Notes: generated from the sequence alone by a model not told the origin. Counted from the first letter of the stretch, positions 1-6,168 are shown. The stretch: DNA of 23,438 nucleotides from a bacterium (GCA_030685015.1 JAUXWS010000002.1:1-23438); one strand, 5' to 3'. Translations and numbers: made by a program.

Positions 1-134
1 TGCCTATGCCGAGAGAGCAGCATAAACCGGGAGACCCGCAAAGGCCGCCAGCGCCTTGCGCCCCCATGGCACTGCCTGAGCAGACTAGGCGCCGGCGCCA
101 CCACAAACCCAGCCTTCAAAGAGAATGCCAGTCT
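1..134 (-). other. Start of a further cassette, cut by the window edge
   Basis: This stretch lies beyond the outer core site of the first attC and so should be the 5' part of the next cassette. On the minus strand a reading frame opens with ATG at 67 and remains open to the edge for 22 codons. A short plus-strand frame from 7 is also open up to the attC. Neither resembles a family I recognise and there is too little sequence to choose between them, so no coding call is made. Confidence 0.3.
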
Positions 135-261
135 ATATAACGTTGGCTTCAGCCGCGGCGTGCCTGGCGCGGCGCTTGCCTTCGTCCACTTCGAGTCCTT
201 TTCACAACATCCAGCAAGCGGCGTGACAGGCGCAGCCGTCGGCTGCAAGCAGTTGTTAGCC
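135..261 (-). repeat. attC recombination site 1
   Basis: Core sites are GTTAGCC at 255-261 and ATATAAC at 135-141, the latter read as GTTATAT on the minus strand and degenerate against GTTRRRY. The arms are complementary: GGCTTCAGCCG near 144 pairs with CGGCTGCAAGC near 240, leaving one extra base in the right arm. GCTTGC and GCAAGC form an inner pair. The site is almost identical to the one at 1704-1828 except for a few bases, including the central loop. It ends the higBA cassette. Confidence 0.85.
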
Positions 262-275
262 AGTTTCGTCGAGCG

Positions 276-563
276 CTAGCTCAAGGCGGAGGCGACAGCC
301 TTTGGGTTCTTTGCCGCCACTTTGAGTAACGCCATGGCGGGGCCGTCCGGTGTACGCCGGCCCTGTTCCCAATTGCGTAGAGTTGCGACACTTACGCCGA
401 TCATCATAGCAAACTCAACCTGCGACTTACCCAGAGTCAACCGAACATCCTTGATGTCTGCAGGCTTGAAGGCAATGATGCGAGACGGCTTTGATTCACC
501 CCGACGGATTTTACCAGCCTGCTTGACGCTTTCGACGAGATCGTCGAAGTCCCGCTGCTTCAT
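276..563 (-). CDS. higA: HigA-2-like antitoxin, XRE-family helix-turn-helix
   Basis: This is a 95-residue DNA-binding antitoxin that would neutralise the adjacent HigB-like toxin and repress the operon. An XRE helix-turn-helix occupies residues about 38-90, with the recognition region around SVATLRNWEQGRRTPDGPA. The N-terminal 35 residues fit the toxin-binding extension of the HigA-2/NadS-like group. The start ATG at 563 overlaps the toxin's TGA stop as ATGA, so the two are translationally coupled in toxin-first order, typical of higBA loci. The pair fills one integron cassette, followed by attC at 135-261. The known relative higBA-2 of Vibrio cholerae is also an integron cassette. Family assignment is strong; the exact subfamily name is inferred. 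Confidence 0.88.
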   Translation of the reverse strand: MKQRDFDDLVESVKQAGKIRRGESKPSRIIAFKPADIKDVRLTLGKSQVEFAMMIGVSVATLRNWEQGRRTPDGPAMALLKVAAKNPKAVASALS

Positions 564-877
564 TTGAATTCCTCTCTGACCAAACGACTCAGAATTCGGA
601 GCTGTTCTGGTGTCAGGTCTTCCTGTTCGTTCTTTGCATACGCCAAAAGCATGTAGAATGCTGTTTGCTCTTTGTCCCAGAAGTAGATGATCCGTAGGCC
701 ACCGCTCCTACCACGACCGGATCCACCCCAACGAATCTTGCGAAGCCCGCCAGATCCCTGAATGAGGGCGCCTTGCTCTGGCCGAAGTATCAGAGCCATC
801 TGCAAGGTCCGGTAATCCTCATCAGGGACAAGGGCTTTGACCAGCCGGGTGAAGATCGGCGTTTCTACGAATCGCAT
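560..877 (-). CDS. higB: HigB-2-like toxin, RelE/ParE superfamily mRNA interferase
   Basis: This 105-residue protein closely follows the V. cholerae HigB-2 pattern. It has an N-terminal VETPIFTRLV, then a central IQGSGGLRKIRW, a basic glycine-rich stretch GGSGRGRSGG, and the core strand LRIIYFW followed by YMLLAYAKNEQEDLTPEQ. Relatives cleave mRNA on the translating ribosome. The gene precedes its antitoxin with a 4-base ATGA overlap. A sigma70-like promoter ends six bases upstream of the start codon and no ribosome-binding site is visible, so the message may be leaderless. Length is normal and no frameshift is seen, so the toxin is probably intact. Confidence 0.9.
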   Translation of the reverse strand: MRFVETPIFTRLVKALVPDEDYRTLQMALILRPEQGALIQGSGGLRKIRWGGSGRGRSGGLRIIYFWDKEQTAFYMLLAYAKNEQEDLTPEQLRILSRLVREEFK

Positions 878-882
878 GGCTC

Positions 883-911
883 ATAGTACGTCATTGGCGT
901 AGCAATGTCAA
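883..911 (-). promoter_or_regulatory. Sigma70-like promoter of the higBA cassette
   Basis: On the minus strand TTGACA (911-906) is separated by 17 bases from TACTAT (888-883). The -35 box is perfect and the -10 matches four of six. Transcription would be expected to start around 877-875, which is exactly the ATG of the toxin gene. The promoter lies inside the cassette, between its outer core site (947-953) and the gene, so the cassette carries its own expression signal. Confidence 0.65.
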
Positions 912-946
912 TGGAAATCTTGTGACCGATGCAGGTTATCCGGTCT

Positions 947-1071
947 GGCTAACGGTGGCTTCAGCCGCGACGCGCCTGGCGCGGCGCTTGCCTTCTCCTA
1001 CCGACGTTTCTTATCCCGTCCGACTGCAAGCGCCGTGACAGGCGCAAAGTCGGCTGCAAGCAGTGTTAGGC
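947..1071 (-). repeat. attC recombination site 2
   Basis: Core sites are GTTAGGC at 1065-1071 and GGCTAAC at 947-953, the latter GTTAGCC on the minus strand. The paired arms around GGCTTCAGCCGCGACGCGCC and AAGTCGGCTGCAAGC match the other two sites. The central loop (about 990-1025) is different in sequence. It ends the DUF4468 cassette and its outer core site starts the higBA cassette. Confidence 0.87.
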
Positions 1072-1110
1072 AACAAGATCGATCAAGCATAATTCTAAAG
1101 CTCATTCATT

Positions 1111-1659
1111 TCACCAATCACTTCCGCCGACTAGCGATGACCTTGTCATAGCAGACTTCAGGTTCTCGATCAGTAGCCTCAATTCTTTATCGCTTCTCTC
1201 TAGAACCTTTTTATATCCTATCATTCCGCGACCATCTTCCATTGGCTTTTCACTTGCTGGGAAAGATGCAACTGAATTTCGAAATAGTGGAAAATGCATT
1301 ACGAAATCAGAAAAGGTATACCGGTATCGGCCCTCCTTGATTTCGATCGTCAGTGTGTGGTAAATATCCAGATCATTCGTGTTCCAATAGTTCTTTGTAA
1401 ATCCCTTTGCAATAATGATCCCCTTTTCTGGATCATCTAGTTGGATTACATCATTCGCACTGCGGTAGGCGTTAGCAATCCAAGACTTGGCTCTTGCATA
1501 AAGCTCATTTTGGCTCAGAGTATCAATCTCAATAACTTCTTGGTAGCAAAACATTCCCTTCCCATCGGCACTTGTTCTAGTGCTATCCCTAGGGATTTCG
1601 GCCAAGCACGACCCAGCATAGAACAGCACGCAAGTTACGATCGTCGTGATTGTCCTCAT
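1111..1659 (-). CDS. Secreted DUF4468-type protein, integron cassette gene
   Basis: A 182-residue protein of unknown function. It opens with a signal peptide (MRTITTIVTCVLFYAGSCLA, cleavage expected after residue 20), so it should be exported. The mature part has the DUF4468 pattern: a first strand around YQEVIEIDTLSQNELYARAKSW, then DDPEKGIIIAKGF, then YHTLTIEIKEGRYRYTFSDF. This fold is common in Bacteroidota periplasmic proteins. The start at 1659 is preferred because GAGG lies five bases upstream and the signal peptide begins there; an in-frame ATG at 1680 would add seven residues including a glutamate. The gene is clearly more AT-rich than the chromosomal genes, is alone in its cassette, and shows no promoter of its own. 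The domain call is from memory of the pattern. Confidence 0.75.
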   Translation of the reverse strand: MRTITTIVTCVLFYAGSCLAEIPRDSTRTSADGKGMFCYQEVIEIDTLSQNELYARAKSWIANAYRSANDVIQLDDPEKGIIIAKGFTKNYWNTNDLDIYHTLTIEIKEGRYRYTFSDFVMHFPLFRNSVASFPASEKPMEDGRGMIGYKKVLERSDKELRLLIENLKSAMTRSSLVGGSDW

Positions 1660-1703
1660 TTGAGCCTCAAGGTTTGTCATTTAGAATTGTCTCCAGCTAG
1701 TTT

Positions 1704-1828
1704 GCCTAACGTTGGCTTCAGCCGCGGCGCGCCTGGCGCGGCGCTTGCCTTCGTCCACTTCGAGTCCTTTTCGCAACATCAGCAAGCGGCGTGACAGGCG
1801 ATGCCGTCGGCTGCAAGCAGAGTTAGCA
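1704..1828 (-). repeat. attC recombination site 3
   Basis: Core sites are GTTAGCA at 1822-1828 and GCCTAAC at 1704-1710 (GTTAGGC on the minus strand). Arms and central loop are nearly identical to site 1 (135-261), with only a handful of substitutions or single-base indels. It ends the vapBC cassette. Confidence 0.87.
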
Positions 1829-1837
1829 AGCCATTAG

Positions 1838-2197
1838 CTATTCATTGACTAATCCAAGACCCTCAGCAGCACGAACAAGCGCTTTATCATAAGTCCAGAG
1901 CCGACATCCTGTCAATTGAGCTGAAGCAAGGAGATTGATATCGATCCATCCCAGCCCCAACCCAAAAAGCTTTCTTGATTCCATGAACTGGATCGTCTCA
2001 TCGTATTCAGTAATACGTGCCTGCGGTAATGTAGAAAGGAGACCCAGGATCTCTAGGCGATTGCTGAGGTTACCACATGCAAGCTCAGCAAAAACGAGAG
2101 GGTGATGGAGAACCAACCCCGCGTTGAGCAACTGCACAAGTTGATCATTCACTCTACGAAGGTGATCAATCCAAACAGATGTATCGACCAGCGTCAT
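1838..2197 (-). CDS. vapC: VapC toxin, PIN-domain ribonuclease
   Basis: A 119-residue PIN-domain protein. The acidic residues that bind the catalytic metal are all present: D5 in LVDTSVWIDHLRR, E38 in FAELACG, D86 in GWIDINLLASA and D104 in WTYDKAL. VapC toxins cut tRNA or rRNA and are held inactive by VapB. The start ATG at 2197 overlaps the vapB stop as ATGA, so antitoxin and toxin are coupled in antitoxin-first order. The gene sits directly before attC site 3, making vapBC one cassette. Length is at the lower end of normal and the active site is complete, so it is probably functional. Confidence 0.92.
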   Translation of the reverse strand: MTLVDTSVWIDHLRRVNDQLVQLLNAGLVLHHPLVFAELACGNLSNRLEILGLLSTLPQARITEYDETIQFMESRKLFGLGLGWIDINLLASAQLTGCRLWTYDKALVRAAEGLGLVNE

Positions 2198-2394
2198 TGA
2201 ATGGCTTCGGAGCGTCGGCGCGGAATGATCTGAAGATTCTTCTCAGATCCACCAAGCAAGGCAAGTCGACGGGCGCTCTCAAGCGCGATGAGCGCTTCAA
2301 GACCCAACCTGATGAGCGAAGTCTTTTCGGAAATGCCGGTGAGCTTCGAGGCCTGGCTTAGAAGCTGGTCGTCGATATTCAGTGTAGTTCTCAT
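2194..2394 (-). CDS. vapB: VapB antitoxin, ribbon-helix-helix type
   Basis: A 66-residue antitoxin of the pfam09957-like VapB group. The N-terminal strand RTTLNIDDQLL starts a ribbon-helix-helix fold, followed by the conserved TGISEKTSLIRLGLEALIALE helix pair and a LALLGGSE segment. The basic tail IIPRRRSEAIQ should wrap the toxin. It is expected to neutralise VapC and to repress its own promoter. That promoter (2402-2430) ends eight bases before the start codon, with no ribosome-binding site between, suggesting a leaderless or nearly leaderless message. The stop overlaps the vapC start by four bases. Confidence 0.9.
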   Translation of the reverse strand: MRTTLNIDDQLLSQASKLTGISEKTSLIRLGLEALIALESARRLALLGGSEKNLQIIPRRRSEAIQ

Positions 2395-2401
2395 GTGCCT
2401 C

Positions 2402-2430
2402 AGTATGCTAATTCAATGCAGATCTTTCAA
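2402..2430 (-). promoter_or_regulatory. Sigma70-like promoter of the vapBC cassette
   Basis: On the minus strand TTGAAA (2430-2425) and CATACT (2407-2402) are separated by 17 bases. The predicted start is about 2396-2394, at the vapB ATG. The spacer contains ATTAGCA (2412-2406), which looks like a core site with its essential G changed to A. Confidence 0.55.
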
Positions 2431-2445
2431 GCGGAATCATCGTCT

Positions 2446-2452
2446 TGCCAAC
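2446..2452 (-). other. Possible outer core site of the vapBC cassette
   Basis: On the minus strand this reads GTTGGCA, close to the GTTAGCA core of attC site 3. If it is the recombination point, the vapBC cassette is about 742 bases and its promoter lies entirely inside. No palindromic attC arms lie further right, so this would be an attI remnant or a secondary insertion site in the chromosome. Confidence 0.35.
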
Positions 2453-2475
2453 TGGACTTCGGCGGACACCGCCCG

Positions 2476-2507
2476 TAAAAAGGAGAAGGGCCGGCAGGCG
2501 CCGGCCC
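2476..2507 (-). terminator. Rho-independent terminator
   Basis: A perfect 8-base stem, GGGCCGGC (2488-2495) with GCCGGCCC (2500-2507), closes on a 4-base loop. On the minus strand it is followed by a T-rich tail, TTCTCCTTTTT. It lies about 50 bases after the small membrane protein gene and would stop chromosomal transcription before it enters the cassette array. Confidence 0.8.
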
Positions 2508-2558
2508 AACTAAGCCAAGTCAGCGAGCGACGCTCGCCGGGGAGAGAGCGGATGATGG

Positions 2559-2684
2559 TCAGAAGATCATGATGAACAGCACCAGCAGAAGCAGGAAGAG
2601 CGGACTGGAAAACAACATGTCCGTGGGCAGGCCCAGGAACTTCCGTCGATTCAAGGCGCGCATCAACTTGCGATCCGCAGTCAT
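2559..2684 (-). CDS. Small single-pass membrane protein (41 aa)
   Basis: A short frame encodes 41 residues. A basic N-terminal half (MTADRKLMRALNRRKFLGLP) is followed by one hydrophobic segment rich in Leu, Phe and Ile that runs to the C-terminus, the profile of a small inner-membrane protein with a cytoplasmic N-terminus. The start at 2684 is chosen because GGAG lies six bases upstream; an in-frame ATG at 2696 would add four residues but has no such site. A strong terminator follows about 50 bases after the stop. Its own ribosome site, a typical transmembrane profile and a private terminator together make it likely to be a real gene. I do not recognise a family and propose no function. Confidence 0.6.
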   Translation of the reverse strand: MTADRKLMRALNRRKFLGLPTDMLFSSPLFLLLLVLFIMIF

Positions 2685-2696
2685 GGCGTACTCCAT

Positions 2697-2968
2697 TGTG
2701 TTCAGGCTTCAGGGCATGCGCCGGTTGGGGGCCGCGCTCGGGAAGGGTTTGAGCAAGCTGCGGGCCAATCCGTCCGGACTCCCTGACAATTGTGTGAACT
2801 CCTTGCCCCTCACACGCAAAAACTGAGTGCCGCCGCCCCCATAAGTTCTGCATTATGAAGCTGCCTGCATGATTTCCGCCGGAGCTGTTCAATTCCCGAC
2901 AGTGTTCTACCGGGCGGGAACCTTGTCCATCGTCACAAGGGCTTGGCGAGAAGAGGCCGGCGGGGAGG
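2697..2968. other. Unassigned intergenic stretch between small membrane protein and SprT-like gene
   Basis: No convincing gene is seen here. It probably holds the leader or promoter of the small membrane protein, but no promoter with well-placed boxes could be picked. An inverted repeat GTGTGA/TCACAC (2792-2797 and 2810-2815) with a 12-base loop is present; its role is unknown. Confidence 0.4.
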
Positions 2969-3745
2969 TCAACCCGTGCGGCGGCGTCTCAGGTGGCGGG
3001 CCACATGGCGGGGCCATTGGTCGCGCGACCAGGCCTCGGCCTGGCCGAAGGCGGGAAAGGCCTTCTCGCGCCGGCGAAACTCGGCGTGGTGATGGACCAG
3101 GCGGGATCCCTCCACCTTGGGCGCCAGCACGGCATGCAGCAGCTCATGGAAGATGAGGTTGTCCAGGACGTGGTCCGGGACGGCCGGATCGCGCAAGGCC
3201 AGGTGCAGTTCGATGCGGCGGGCGCGGCTGTCATAGCGGCCCATCACCCGGCGGCTGGCGCTGTCCACCCAGACAATTCCCGGCAACCCGCCCGGCGGCA
3301 ACCCCAGGGCGCTCCGCTCCTGGACGGCCGCCAGGCGGGCGGGCAGCGCCGGGTCCTCCAGCAGGCCCCGAGGCCTTCGCCCCCGCGGAGACTCCCAACC
3401 GGCCCGCAGGCCAGCCAAGCGGATGCGAAGCGCCTCGGGCGGCGGCTGGCGCCGGGCCCGATGCAGCAGAAGCAGTCCCAGGTCGAGGGCGGCCTGCGGA
3501 TCCCGCTCCAACAGGTCGGCCGCCACCGTGAAGCGCCAGACCGACGGCTTGTCCCGGCTCAAGCGCAGGCTGCCCAAGGTGCTGCGGTTCCGGCGGCTGC
3601 GCACCTCCACCTCGGGCGGCAAGAGGGTGCCCAGGTTGCGGTCCTGTTCCCGCAAGCGAAAGGCTATCTCGCTTGTGCTCAACGCATCCGGCCAATCAAG
3701 GGCCAATTGGCCGGCCTGGGCGGCCTGTTGTGCTGTCATGGTCAT
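2969..3745 (-). CDS. SprT-like zinc metallopeptidase
   Basis: About 258 residues. The C-terminal third has the SprT-like zincin signature: LIFHELLHAVLAP (HExxH, residues about 200-204) followed about 16 residues later by a histidine cluster in RLVHHHAEFRRREKAF that should give the third zinc ligand. Before it comes the usual strand pattern (IVWVDSASRRVMGRYDSRARRIELHLAL). The N-terminal 180 residues are Arg/Leu-rich and unassigned. Start choice is uncertain: ATG at 3745 or 3739 is preferred because the frame further upstream, open to 3901, runs into the region shared with the divergent mrp gene and lacks ribosome sites. SprT-like peptidases act on proteins, in some relatives on DNA-bound ones; the substrate here is unknown. 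Confidence 0.72.
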   Translation of the reverse strand: MTMTAQQAAQAGQLALDWPDALSTSEIAFRLREQDRNLGTLLPPEVEVRSRRNRSTLGSLRLSRDKPSVWRFTVAADLLERDPQAALDLGLLLLHRARRQPPPEALRIRLAGLRAGWESPRGRRPRGLLEDPALPARLAAVQERSALGLPPGGLPGIVWVDSASRRVMGRYDSRARRIELHLALRDPAVPDHVLDNLIFHELLHAVLAPKVEGSRLVHHHAEFRRREKAFPAFGQAEAWSRDQWPRHVARHLRRRRTG

Positions 3746-3921
3746 GCACCGAAATGTAAGTTCATGCCAACCGGCATCCTTCGCCGAGGACAGGCGCTCC
3801 AACACGAGGGGTCGCCATCCAGGTTCCATTGGGCGGACCCACTCCGGCAACCCGCCACCAGGCTGTGGGAATGAATGGACAGGCCCGGCCGGAAGCAACA
3901 TGGAAAGGCGGTGTCCGTCCC

Positions 3922-4989
3922 ATGAGCGTGACGCGCGACGAAGTCATGTCCCTGCTCAAGCAGGTCAACTACCCCGGTCTCAACCGGGATCTGGTCTCCT
4001 TCGGCATGGTGCAGGATGTGGAGATCCTGCCCGATGGCGTGGATATCCATCTGGCAGTGGCCAGCAAGGATCCCGCCCTCCCCGGGCGGCTGGATGCCGC
4101 CGTCCGCGCCGTGCTGGCACCCGTCCTGCCCGGACGTCTCCAGGTCATCACCCGCCTCACCGGCGCTTCTTCCGGCGGCGAGGGCGGCCACGGCCATGCG
4201 CACGGCCAGGGCGCACCCGATCCCAACACCCTGCCCAAACTGCTCAGCCAGGTGCGGCACGTCGTCGCCGTCGCCTCGGGCAAGGGCGGGGTGGGCAAGT
4301 CCGCCGTCGCCTCCAACCTGGCGGTGGCCCTGGCGGCGGCAGGCTACCGGACGGGTCTGCTCGACGCCGACATCTACGGCCCCAGCATCCAGCTCATCAT
4401 GGGCAATCTGGAGCGTCCCTTCGTGCAGGACGACAAGATCATCCCGTTGGAGGCGCACGGGGTCCACATGCTCAGCATCGGCCATCTCATCGAAGAGGAC
4501 GCGGCCATGATCTGGCGCGGTCCCATGGTCATGCAGGCCCTCACCCAGCTCATGCAGGACGTGAGCTGGCCGGAGCTGGATTTCATGGTGGTCGACATGC
4601 CGCCCGGCACGGGCGATGCCCAGCTTACCATGGCGCAGCGCGTCAAGCTGTCGGGGGTCGTGGTCGTCACCACGCCGCAGGAAGTGGCGCTGATCGACGC
4701 GCGCAAGGCGGTGACCATGTTCCGCAAGGTGGGCGTGCCCATCCTCGGGCTGGTGGAGAACATGAGCTGGTTCCAGTGCCCGGACACCGGCCGGCGCTTC
4801 CACATCTTCGGCCAGGGCGGCGGCGTCCGCGAGGCGGAGCGGCAGCAGGTCCCCCTCCTGGCCGAGTTGCCCATCGACATCCGCATCCGGGAGGGTGGGG
4901 ATCTGGGCCAGCCCATCGTGCTGACGGATCCGGCCTATGCGGAAATATTCGACCAGATGGTGAAGGAGATCTGCCGGCAGCTGGCGTGA
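3922..4989 (+). CDS. mrp: Mrp/NBP35-family Fe-S cluster carrier ATPase
   Basis: A 355-residue cytoplasmic P-loop ATPase that delivers iron-sulfur clusters. Residues about 1-80 form the MIP18/DUF59 domain (LNRDLVSFGMVQDVEI). A glycine- and histidine-rich linker follows (GGEGGHGHAHGQG), then the deviant Walker A motif ASGKGGVGKS and LLDADIYGPS. VDMPPGTGD and VVTTPQEVALIDA are also typical. The C-terminal metal site is unusual: ENMSWFQCPDTGRRFHIFG has one cysteine where many members have CxxC. Some bacterial lineages lack one or both cysteines, so this may still be functional. The start at 3922 agrees with family length; a GGAAAGG lies rather far upstream. The gene is divergent from the SprT-like gene. 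Confidence 0.93.
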   Translation: MSVTRDEVMSLLKQVNYPGLNRDLVSFGMVQDVEILPDGVDIHLAVASKDPALPGRLDAAVRAVLAPVLPGRLQVITRLTGASSGGEGGHGHAHGQGAPDPNTLPKLLSQVRHVVAVASGKGGVGKSAVASNLAVALAAAGYRTGLLDADIYGPSIQLIMGNLERPFVQDDKIIPLEAHGVHMLSIGHLIEEDAAMIWRGPMVMQALTQLMQDVSWPELDFMVVDMPPGTGDAQLTMAQRVKLSGVVVVTTPQEVALIDARKAVTMFRKVGVPILGLVENMSWFQCPDTGRRFHIFGQGGGVREAERQQVPLLAELPIDIRIREGGDLGQPIVLTDPAYAEIFDQMVKEICRQLA

Positions 4990-5042
4990 TCAGCCCATCC
5001 CGGCACGATCCTTGCTCCGCCCGGATTGTCCCTGTCGCTCGG

Positions 5043-5071
5043 TTGACAGCCGAAGGGGGCCTTCCTACTTT
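5043..5071 (+). promoter_or_regulatory. Candidate promoter of the outer-membrane protein gene
   Basis: TTGACA (5043-5048) is followed after 17 bases by TACTTT (5066-5071) and then G. The -35 is perfect; the -10 is weak against TATAAT but similar to the TTTG-containing -7 boxes known from Bacteroidota. It lies between mrp and the gene at 5103, which has a GGAGG ribosome site at 5094-5098. Confidence 0.45.
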
Positions 5072-5102
5072 GATGGCGCTTGTCCGCAACCTCGGAGGAT
5101 CC

Positions 5103-6116
5103 ATGCCGCACGTGTCAAAGTTGTTGGCGACCACCTTGTTGCTCTCGGCCGCCGCCCTGGCCCAGCCATCCAGTGGCCTCTTGTCGGGGTTCACCATCCG
5201 CTTCCATGGCGGTCTGGACCACATGTCCGGCCTGGAGGACCTCAACAACCACATCAGCGGCATGAACGAGTACTTCGGCCAGAACGGCACCTGGGTGACT
5301 GATGCCCAGGGGGAAAACGTCAACTTCGGCAACTGGGCGCCCTATCTGCGGGTGAAGTCCCTGAAAAACCGTCCGGACATGGGCCTGACGGTGGAGCGCA
5401 CCTGGATCACGTGGCCCCACAGCCGCTTGATGGCGGGCTTGGAGTACACGGCGGGCGCCACGGCCACGTCCAACCTCTTCCGCTTCTCCATCGGCACAGG
5501 TTTCACGCCGTCCATCTTCGCCGAGGAACGCGTGGACGTCAGCAACGTGATGGCCACCTGCCGGTACAGCTTGAAGGACCTCAACCTGCCCCTCCACGCC
5601 CATGTCGGGCTGGGGCTGGGCCTGGGCAACATCGAGTCGACGGGGACCTACATCCAGAAGAGCAACTCCTTCTTCGAAACCGATCCGCTCTTCAACAAGG
5701 AAGTGGTCCAGCACTCCATCGAAGCCGCCTACGACGGGTCCGCGCTGACGGGCCGCCTCTTCCTCGGCACCGAGGTGGAGCTGGGGCCGGTCAGCCTCTT
5801 CCTTGACCTGGGTTACAACCACATGAATTTCGACAAGCTGGACGGCGAGACCACCCAGCTCTTCCGCAGCCCCACCGGCGAGATGGTGGAGCTTCCCCTT
5901 GTGGGCGAGCCGGACACGCGCTACGAGTTCGCCCCGCTCATCTCCGCCTCGCTGCAGTACCAGCGGGACAACGCCCTGCGCCAGGCCATCGGCCTGCCGC
6001 CCTTCTCGGAGCCCCTGGATCTCAATGATCCGGACCTGCAATGGGGCGCCCCCAAGCCGATCTCCTACAACCTGTCGGGCGGCTATGCCCGCTTCTCGAT
6101 CGGATACCGTTTCTGA
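5103..6116 (+). CDS. Outer-membrane beta-barrel protein, function unknown
   Basis: A 337-residue exported protein. Residues 1-20 form a signal peptide (MPHVSKLLATTLLLSAAALA, cleavage before Q21). The rest is a series of amphipathic strands with alternating aromatic and glycine residues, such as FRFSIGTGFTPSIFAE, HAHVGLGLGLGNIES and VSLFLDLGYNHMNF. It ends in GGYARFSIGYRF, with the terminal phenylalanine usual for barrels inserted by the BAM machinery. A GGAGG ribosome site four bases upstream fixes the start. It has its own promoter candidate upstream and a strong terminator downstream, so it is probably monocistronic. No specific porin or transporter family is recognised. Confidence 0.8.
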   Translation: MPHVSKLLATTLLLSAAALAQPSSGLLSGFTIRFHGGLDHMSGLEDLNNHISGMNEYFGQNGTWVTDAQGENVNFGNWAPYLRVKSLKNRPDMGLTVERTWITWPHSRLMAGLEYTAGATATSNLFRFSIGTGFTPSIFAEERVDVSNVMATCRYSLKDLNLPLHAHVGLGLGLGNIESTGTYIQKSNSFFETDPLFNKEVVQHSIEAAYDGSALTGRLFLGTEVELGPVSLFLDLGYNHMNFDKLDGETTQLFRSPTGEMVELPLVGEPDTRYEFAPLISASLQYQRDNALRQAIGLPPFSEPLDLNDPDLQWGAPKPISYNLSGGYARFSIGYRF

Positions 6117-6142
6117 TCCCCTTGATCGACGAGCATGCAAGC

Positions 6143-6168
6143 AGGGGGCCGCGGCCCCCTTTTTATTT
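6143..6168 (+). terminator. Rho-independent terminator after the outer-membrane protein gene
   Basis: AGGGGGCC (6143-6150) pairs with GGCCCCCT (6153-6160), followed directly by TTTTATTT. It is a strong GC stem with a T tail, 26 bases after the stop codon. Confidence 0.88.

Larger units (their letters stand above)
1..2452 (-). mobile_element. Integron gene-cassette array (CALIN type, no integrase in view)
   Basis: Three long imperfect palindromes of about 125-127 bases with integron core sites at both ends alternate with short minus-strand genes, the layout of an integron cassette array. Each gene or gene pair is followed, in its own direction, by one attC. Deduced cassettes are 141-952 (higBA), 953-1709 (DUF4468) and 1710 to about 2451 (vapBC), with a further cassette cut at the left edge. 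In the minus-strand reading the first arm of each attC carries an extra base compared with its partner arm, as expected for the L'' arm, which agrees with the gene direction. The integrase side would be at higher coordinates, but no integrase gene lies there. The array is therefore either an orphan or the distal remnant of a larger one. The right boundary is uncertain. Confidence 0.85.

Noticed and set aside
1441-1794. Plus-strand frame across the DUF4468 gene and attC site 3
   Set aside because: It reads through the attC palindrome and is antisense to a gene with a signal peptide and family motifs.
2792-2815. Inverted repeat GTGTGA/TCACAC as a terminator or riboswitch
   Set aside because: The stem is short, the loop is 12 bases and there is no clear function or conserved context. 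It is noted only as part of the intergenic stretch.
2453-2968. Possible integron integrase or attI platform to the right of the array
   Set aside because: No frame of adequate length with tyrosine recombinase motifs exists here. The stretch holds a terminator and a small membrane protein gene instead.
3423-5102. A long plus-strand frame running out of frame across mrp and joined to the outer-membrane protein gene
   Set aside because: It is a GC-rich shadow of the SprT-like and Mrp genes. The signal peptide and GGAGG site place the real start at 5103.
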